From the NCBI GenBank assembly GCA_050300875.1, contig JBNKYL010000147.1, positions 1-10,448 of the forward strand: 10,448 nt of DNA. Reading direction: 5' to 3'. The position numbers and the translations under genes were made by a program. This document shows, in pieces, positions 7,039-10,448 of this stretch (the stretch's first letter is position 1; every line of letters starts with the position of its first letter). This DNA is from CBDCFL01 sp050300875 (lineage in GTDB: Bacteria > Pseudomonadota > Alphaproteobacteria > Rhodobacterales > Rhodobacteraceae). The notes beneath the pieces are model-generated. The model did not search any database. It saw only the letters and a list, made by a program, of their open reading frames with translations, and was not told the origin of the DNA.

Positions 7039-7325
7039 ATGGACAGCACTGCAATCATCGCAATCAACCTTGTCGTCAGCCGCCCCGGCAACACGCGGGA
7101 AGTGAACAACGAATATGCGTTTTATCAAACGCACGGGTTGGAATTGTTTGGCTCCTTCAGGCGCGCCGCTTGTCGGTTGAAAGGTTTTTCAGCATCGGCA
7201 GCAGCGCGGTTGTTGGGCAAACGCGCGCCTTCAACGCCAGTGAACTTGACCTGAAGTGGAGCGGGCCTGATGCTGGTCACCAACCAATTTGGGGGCGGCA
7301 AAAAGGTGGATCACGTGGACGCTGA
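7039..7325 (+). pseudogene. Probable frameshifted remnant of a small EthD/Dabb-like (dimeric alpha/beta barrel) protein
   Basis: An ATG at 7039 with a good AAAGGG Shine-Dalgarno (7026-7031) opens a 71-codon frame ending at 7254. Its first 35 residues (INLVVSRPGNTREVNNEYAF followed by YQTHGLEL) resemble the start of EthD-like small proteins, which read roughly 'NP..G.E.E.N.WY...H..E'. After about residue 38 the frame turns into low-complexity Ala/Arg/Lys sequence. A different frame (third base phase, about 7170-7260) then reads LSVERFFSIGSSAVVGQ, close to the 'F.S.QRF.l' element expected next in that fold. This suggests one or two small indels near 7150-7175. The last expected strand is not visible; the second frame stops at 7325, inside the start of the regulator gene. 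Alternatively the 71-residue peptide is a genuine short product. The match is by eye and weak. Confidence 0.35.
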
Positions 7326-8295
7326 ACGGCAGAAAATCGCGGATTTGATTGAACGCGAATGCACCACCTATTTGTGTCGCGACTTTGATGGCTGGGCAGA
7401 ATGTGTCCTGCAAGACCCCCGGCTGCGGCGGATCGGGGCAATGATGGGCGGCTCGATGGACTATGTCGAAGGTTGGAAGGCCCACGTGAAGATCATGACT
7501 GAAATGTTCGAACGCCATCCTGACCCGGCACCTGATGTCGCCGCCAAATATGAAAGGTTGAACTGGTCGATGCGCATCAGCCAAGACATGGCCTGGGCCA
7601 GCTTTGACCAATATGCGCCGAAGTCGCCTGATCCCTTTGTTGCTGTCGGCCTAAGCCACCAGATCCGGATATTGGAAAAGCATGACGGGGACTGGAAAAT
7701 CTCGATGTTCGCCTTTGGCGATACGTCATTGGAATATTTCGACTTCCCGGCGATCAAAGTCGACAGAAACCTGAACACCCTGTGGATGAATGATCGGGCG
7801 AAATCTGAGTTGCCCGGGCATCCCGCGTTGCGGTCGAAGGGCGGGCGATTGCACTGCTTTATCCGCACGGACAATGAACAACTGCGGGAGGCGATCGACC
7901 AGCTTTCGCAGCTGAATATCATGGACTACCGGCCAACGATCGAAAACCCGAATGGCCACGCCACGCGGCCGATCTTATTGGAAGGTGATGATGGCCGGCG
8001 AGGTCACCTTGTCTGGGTGACATATCGCGACCGCGTTTTCCTTGTACATTTCAATGATGCGGCGTCACTCGGGCATCGTTTGGATGTCGCCAAGACGATT
8101 TTCGGTCTTTCAACCGCCCAGTCACAGCTTGCTCGTCTGGTGGTCGATGGGCTGGACATGCCTACCGCTGCGGAACGTCTTGGGATCAGCCTGAACACCG
8201 CAAAAACGCATTTACAGCGCTTGTTCGACAAGACCGAGGTTCGCAGCCAACCCGCCTTGGTGGCCACGCTTTTGGGTGTGTCGTCAAATCCATAG
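7270..8295 (+). CDS. LuxR-family transcriptional regulator with NTF2-like and PAS-like sensor regions
   Basis: Up to 341 residues from ATG 7270 (GGAG at 7258-7261). A GTG at 7315 behind AGGTGG is an alternative that loses 15 poorly conserved residues. Residues about 19-157 look like an NTF2/SnoaL-like domain: an N-terminal helix, a pattern of paired strands, and a closing DGDWKISMFAFGDTS segment. Residues about 158-262 look like a PAS-type region (VDRNLNTLWMND, then GGRLHC and a strand-rich end). Residues 272-335 form a clear LuxR/GerE helix-turn-helix: LSTAQSQLARLVVDGLDMPT, then AAERLGISLNTAKTHLQRLF. There is no receiver aspartate or autoinducer-domain signature, so it is probably a one-component ligand sensor. 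Lying between the importer and creatinase, with creatinase downstream on the same strand, it is the obvious candidate regulator of both. HTH call strong; sensor-domain calls moderate. Confidence 0.85.
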   Translation: MLVTNQFGGGKKVDHVDAERQKIADLIERECTTYLCRDFDGWAECVLQDPRLRRIGAMMGGSMDYVEGWKAHVKIMTEMFERHPDPAPDVAAKYERLNWSMRISQDMAWASFDQYAPKSPDPFVAVGLSHQIRILEKHDGDWKISMFAFGDTSLEYFDFPAIKVDRNLNTLWMNDRAKSELPGHPALRSKGGRLHCFIRTDNEQLREAIDQLSQLNIMDYRPTIENPNGHATRPILLEGDDGRRGHLVWVTYRDRVFLVHFNDAASLGHRLDVAKTIFGLSTAQSQLARLVVDGLDMPTAAERLGISLNTAKTHLQRLFDKTEVRSQPALVATLLGVSSNP

Positions 8296-8354
8296 GTGCA
8301 AGGCACGGTTCCTGAACAGGTTGGTTCGTTGATCATCCCTTTGCGCCGTGGGGC

Positions 8355-8383
8355 TTGATGCGCGCCTTCGATTGTCCTATCGC
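8355..8383 (+). promoter_or_regulatory. Weak candidate promoter for creatinase
   Basis: TTGATG (8355-8360) and TATCGC (8378-8383) are spaced by 17 bases within the 231-bp region between regulator and creatinase. The -35 matches 4 of 6 and the -10 only 3 of 6 consensus bases. A poor -10 would be consistent with dependence on an activator such as the adjacent LuxR-type protein. The short dyad CCTGAACAGG (8311-8320), about 35 bases upstream, is a possible operator. All of this is pattern matching. Confidence 0.22.
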
Positions 8384-8401
8384 TGGCCCCATACCCCCGG
8401 C

Positions 8402-8418
8402 CCGCGATGGCGTCGCGG
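8402..8418 (+). other. Six-bp hairpin in the creatinase leader
   Basis: CCGCGA (8402-8407) pairs with TCGCGG (8413-8418) around the loop TGGCG. It is flanked by partly complementary arms GGCCCCATACC (8385-8395) and GGTGTGGCC (8429-8437), which could extend it with mismatches into a longer stem. It may be part of a structured 5' leader or an operator region. Confidence 0.35.
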
Positions 8419-8482
8419 ATTTGCCTGGGGTGTGGCCATCCACGTGATGCGGCCTGCTCGCCCTGTACGCCGGGGTCGTGTA

Positions 8483-8505
8483 GCCGGGCACCTTGCTTGC
8501 CCGGC
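8483..8505 (+). promoter_or_regulatory. Perfect 8-bp inverted repeat just upstream of the creatinase ribosome site
   Basis: GCCGGGCA (8483-8490) and TGCCCGGC (8498-8505) are exact complements around the seven-base loop CCTTGCT. The repeat ends eight bases before the GAGGAAG ribosome binding site (8513-8519), which precedes the ATG at 8527. As RNA it would be a stable hairpin next to the ribosome site; as DNA it could be an operator. It has no T-tract, so it is not a standard terminator for the regulator gene. Pairing is seen directly; role is inferred. Confidence 0.5.
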
Positions 8506-8526
8506 ATCGGACGAGGAAGTGAACCG

Positions 8527-9744
8527 ATGACCGATATCTCCAAACGCCCCGAATTTTTCACCCGCCACAATGGCGAAAAGGCGCTGCTGCCGTTCAGCGA
8601 TGCCGAATATGCGCGCCGGCTGAAAAAGCTGCGCGCGATCATGACGGCCCGCGACATCCCCGTGGCCCTGATGACCTCGATGCAAAACATCGCCTATTAT
8701 TCGGGCTTTCTTTATTGCTCCTTCGGGCGGCCCTATGGCTGCGTTGTGACGCAGGACGCCATCACCACCGTCAGCGCCAATATCGACGCGGGCCAACCCT
8801 GGCGTCGGTCCGTGGGTGAAAACGTCATCTATACCGACTGGAAGCGCGATAATTTCTGGCGCGCGGTGGCGTCGCTGATTGGCCGCACGAAACGGTTGGG
8901 GATCGAGGCCGATCATGTCACGATGGCCGCCCAGGCCAAGATATTCGACTTGCTGGGCGCGCCGGAACTGATCGACATTGCGCCCGACACCATGGCCGCG
9001 CGCATGGTCAAATCCGAAGAAGAAATCACGCTGATCAAGGATGGCGCGCGCATCGCCGATATCGGTGGTGCTGCCATCCACGCCGCGATCCGCGTTGGCG
9101 AAAGCGAAATCGACATCGCCATGGCAGGCCGCGACGCGATGGAACGCGCCATTGCCCATTCACATCCCGATGCCGAATACCGTGACACCTGGGTCTGGTT
9201 CCAATCCGGGCTGAACACCGATGGCGCCCACAACCCTGTGACCGGACGGCTGGTCGAACGCGGCGATATCCTGTCGCTCAACACCTTCCCGATGATCTCG
9301 GGCTATTACACGGCGCTCGAACGCACGCTGTTCATGGGCGAACCCGACAGCGCGTCGATGCGGATCTGGAAGGCCAACGTGGCCGCCCATGAACTGGGCA
9401 TCAGCCTGATCAAACCCGGTGCCACCTGTTCTGGCATCACCGCCGAGATCAACCGCTTCTTCGCCGACGAAGGCCTGCTCGACTACCGGTCCTTCGGCTA
9501 TGGCCACAGCTTCGGCATTCTCAGCCATTACTACGGGCGCGAGGCCGGGCTGGAGCTGCGCGAGGATATCGACACGGTGCTGGAACCGGGCATGGTCGTA
9601 TCGATGGAGCCGATGCTCTGGATCCCCGAAGGTCAGGCAGGCGCCGGTGGCTACCGTGAACATGACATCTTGGTGGTGGGCGAACACGAAGCCCGGAACA
9701 TCACCAAGTTCCCCTACGGGCCCGAACACAACACGATTTCATGA
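8527..9744 (+). CDS. Creatinase (creatine amidinohydrolase, EC 3.5.3.3)
   Basis: A 405-residue cytoplasmic enzyme that hydrolyses creatine to sarcosine and urea. It has the full creatinase layout: an N-terminal domain (about 1-160) with the hallmark FLYCSFGRPY (61-70) and NIDAGQPWRRSVG (85-97), then the pita-bread domain. Compared with the Pseudomonas putida enzyme as I recall it, the key residues are all present with a constant offset: Phe66 and Arg68 (substrate carboxylate pocket), catalytic His235, Glu265, His327, Arg338, Glu361 and His379. The FGYGHSFG and GREAGLELREDIDTVLEPGM segments are nearly identical. Usual length is about 402-405. ATG 8527 is chosen for its GAGGAAG site; the open frame back to 8407 lacks family sequence. 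Unlike the gene at 1-799 it does not use a metal. Creatininase, sarcosine oxidase or urease genes are not in the window. A close paralogue acting on another guanidino compound is the main alternative. Confidence 0.93.
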   Translation: MTDISKRPEFFTRHNGEKALLPFSDAEYARRLKKLRAIMTARDIPVALMTSMQNIAYYSGFLYCSFGRPYGCVVTQDAITTVSANIDAGQPWRRSVGENVIYTDWKRDNFWRAVASLIGRTKRLGIEADHVTMAAQAKIFDLLGAPELIDIAPDTMAARMVKSEEEITLIKDGARIADIGGAAIHAAIRVGESEIDIAMAGRDAMERAIAHSHPDAEYRDTWVWFQSGLNTDGAHNPVTGRLVERGDILSLNTFPMISGYYTALERTLFMGEPDSASMRIWKANVAAHELGISLIKPGATCSGITAEINRFFADEGLLDYRSFGYGHSFGILSHYYGREAGLELREDIDTVLEPGMVVSMEPMLWIPEGQAGAGGYREHDILVVGEHEARNITKFPYGPEHNTIS

Positions 9745-9752
9745 ATGGTCAG

Positions 9753-9776
9753 GGGCGGGTCAGACCTGGCCCGCCC
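9753..9776. terminator. Bidirectional stem-loop between convergent genes
   Basis: GGGCGGGTCA (9753-9762) pairs with TGGCCCGCCC (9767-9776) around the loop GACC, giving ten pairs including one G-T wobble. It lies nine bases after the creatinase stop and covers the stop and last codons of the leftward gene. No clear T-tract follows on either strand. The placement strongly suggests a shared terminator or 3'-end stabiliser. Confidence 0.6.
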
Positions 9777-10448
9777 GGATCGCTTCCAATTCCTCGATGA
9801 CCGTGGGCAAGGGGCCCGCGATCATCGGCAGGAAACTGTCGATGCTGCGCAGGGGCGCCTGAATACGTTCGGCAAAGGCCGACGCGCCGTTGGGCTCGAC
9901 CAGCGCGGAATTCAGCGACTGGATCAAACGGGTTGCGGGGCGGTGATTGGCGCTTTCGGGCAGGGCGGCCCAGTCGATCACGCCGTAACTTGCCTCACGC
10001 CAGTAACTGTCCGGCCCGATCGCCCAGGCGTCGAAGAAATTGCGGCGCAACGCTTCCAGCCCGCTGGCATCTTCATGCGCGCCTAAGTCGAAACCCGGGG
10101 CCGACACCATGTTCGCCGGGTCCGGCCCGTCACGGCGCGACACGAAGCGCCCTGCGAAACCGGCCACCAGCTTGGCGGTGGTCGGCGCGATCAACGCGGC
10201 CAGCGCACCGGTCTTGAACACGCCCTTCAGGTTGCGTGCATCCTCGCGTTTCAGGATCGGCGGCGGGATATCCAGCCCAACCAGGCCGATCACCCTGTCG
10301 CGTTCGAGCAAGCCCATCTGATAGGCGCTTGGAAAGCCCAGCCCCTGCGCGAAGACCACGCAGCGCGTGACGCCTTCGGCATCCAGCACCCGTGCCGCAT
10401 CGCGCGCATGGGCCATCAGCAAAGCGCGGCCAGAAATCTTGTTGGGCG
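9760..10448 (-). CDS. Alpha/beta-hydrolase-fold protein lacking a recognisable catalytic triad, 5' end cut by window
   Basis: Leftward gene ending at the TGA read from 9762 to 9760. The frame stays open to the right edge (PNKISGRALLMAHARD..), so its start is outside; the TTG at 10422 is probably internal. The 229 visible residues follow an alpha/beta-hydrolase pattern: a helix (HARDAARVLDAEGV), the strand and elbow region RCVVFAQGLGF, a GLVGLDIPPP strand, a helical cap, and a C-terminal DSFLPMIAGPLPTVIEELEA helix. At the elbow, where active members have G-x-S-x-G, it reads AQGLG with glycine in the nucleophile position. The regions where Asp and His are expected (SLNSALVEP, and MIAGPLP) lack both. 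It is therefore probably not a hydrolase. Such domains also occur as sensor modules in some fused transcriptional regulators, and the missing N-terminus could carry a DNA-binding domain. The fold call is moderate and the function unknown. Confidence 0.6.
   Translation of the reverse strand, partial: PNKISGRALLMAHARDAARVLDAEGVTRCVVFAQGLGFPSAYQMGLLERDRVIGLVGLDIPPPILKREDARNLKGVFKTGALAALIAPTTAKLVAGFAGRFVSRRDGPDPANMVSAPGFDLGAHEDASGLEALRRNFFDAWAIGPDSYWREASYGVIDWAALPESANHRPATRLIQSLNSALVEPNGASAFAERIQAPLRSIDSFLPMIAGPLPTVIEELEAIRAGQV

Noticed and set aside
8296..8526. Known guanidine riboswitch in the creatinase leader
   Set aside because: I see hairpins but not the ACGR-loop pair of the guanidine-II class or other features I could match to a known class.
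8348..8530. Short forward frame upstream of creatinase (60 codons)
   Set aside because: It has Arg/Pro-rich chance composition, overlaps the creatinase start and lies over hairpin-forming leader sequence.
8377..9159. Leftward open frame (260 codons) opposite creatinase
   Set aside because: It is antisense to a strongly conserved enzyme and shows no domain signal of its own.

Overview
The window looks like chromosomal DNA of an alphaproteobacterium, most likely a member of the Rhodobacteraceae (Roseobacter/Paracoccus type). It is GC-rich with strong G/C third-position preference, the genes are tightly packed with ATGA/TGATG overlaps, and the gene content (a Pot-type ABC importer, M24-family amidinohydrolase and peptidase, and an EutA/maleate-isomerase-like protein) is typical of that group's nitrogen-osmolyte catabolism. 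The taxonomy is an inference from style and content. No RNA gene, insertion sequence or CRISPR array was seen.

Layout. Positions 1-799 hold the 3' part of an M24 metallopeptidase, overlapped (ATGA) by an Asp/Glu racemase/maleate isomerase family gene (796-1506). A 149-bp gap with a plausible sigma-70 promoter precedes a complete five-gene ABC importer operon: ATPase (1656-2756), periplasmic binding protein (2876-3976), a DUF1330 protein (4052-4339), a PotB-like permease with a large extracytoplasmic insert (4339-5610) and a PotC-like permease with an extra N-terminal membrane domain (5616-6827). Then come a 442-bp stretch with no confident intact gene but with a probable broken small gene (from 7039), a LuxR-type regulator with an NTF2-like and a PAS-like sensor region (7270-8295), a 231-bp leader with dyad symmetries, and a creatinase (8527-9744). 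Creatinase converges on a leftward gene cut by the window edge (9760-10448), an alpha/beta-hydrolase-fold protein that appears to have lost its catalytic triad.

How the parts may work together. The firmest functional anchor is the creatinase, which keeps every active-site residue I can recall for the Pseudomonas enzyme; it splits creatine to sarcosine and urea. A working model is that the five-gene importer brings in creatine or a related guanidino or N-methylated compound, that the NTF2-PAS-LuxR protein senses an intermediate and controls the transporter and/or creatinase, and that sarcosine and urea are processed by genes outside the window. The M24 peptidase and EutA-like protein to the left may belong to a second catabolic step or a neighbouring unit. 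Transporter substrate and regulator ligand are inferred from proximity only.
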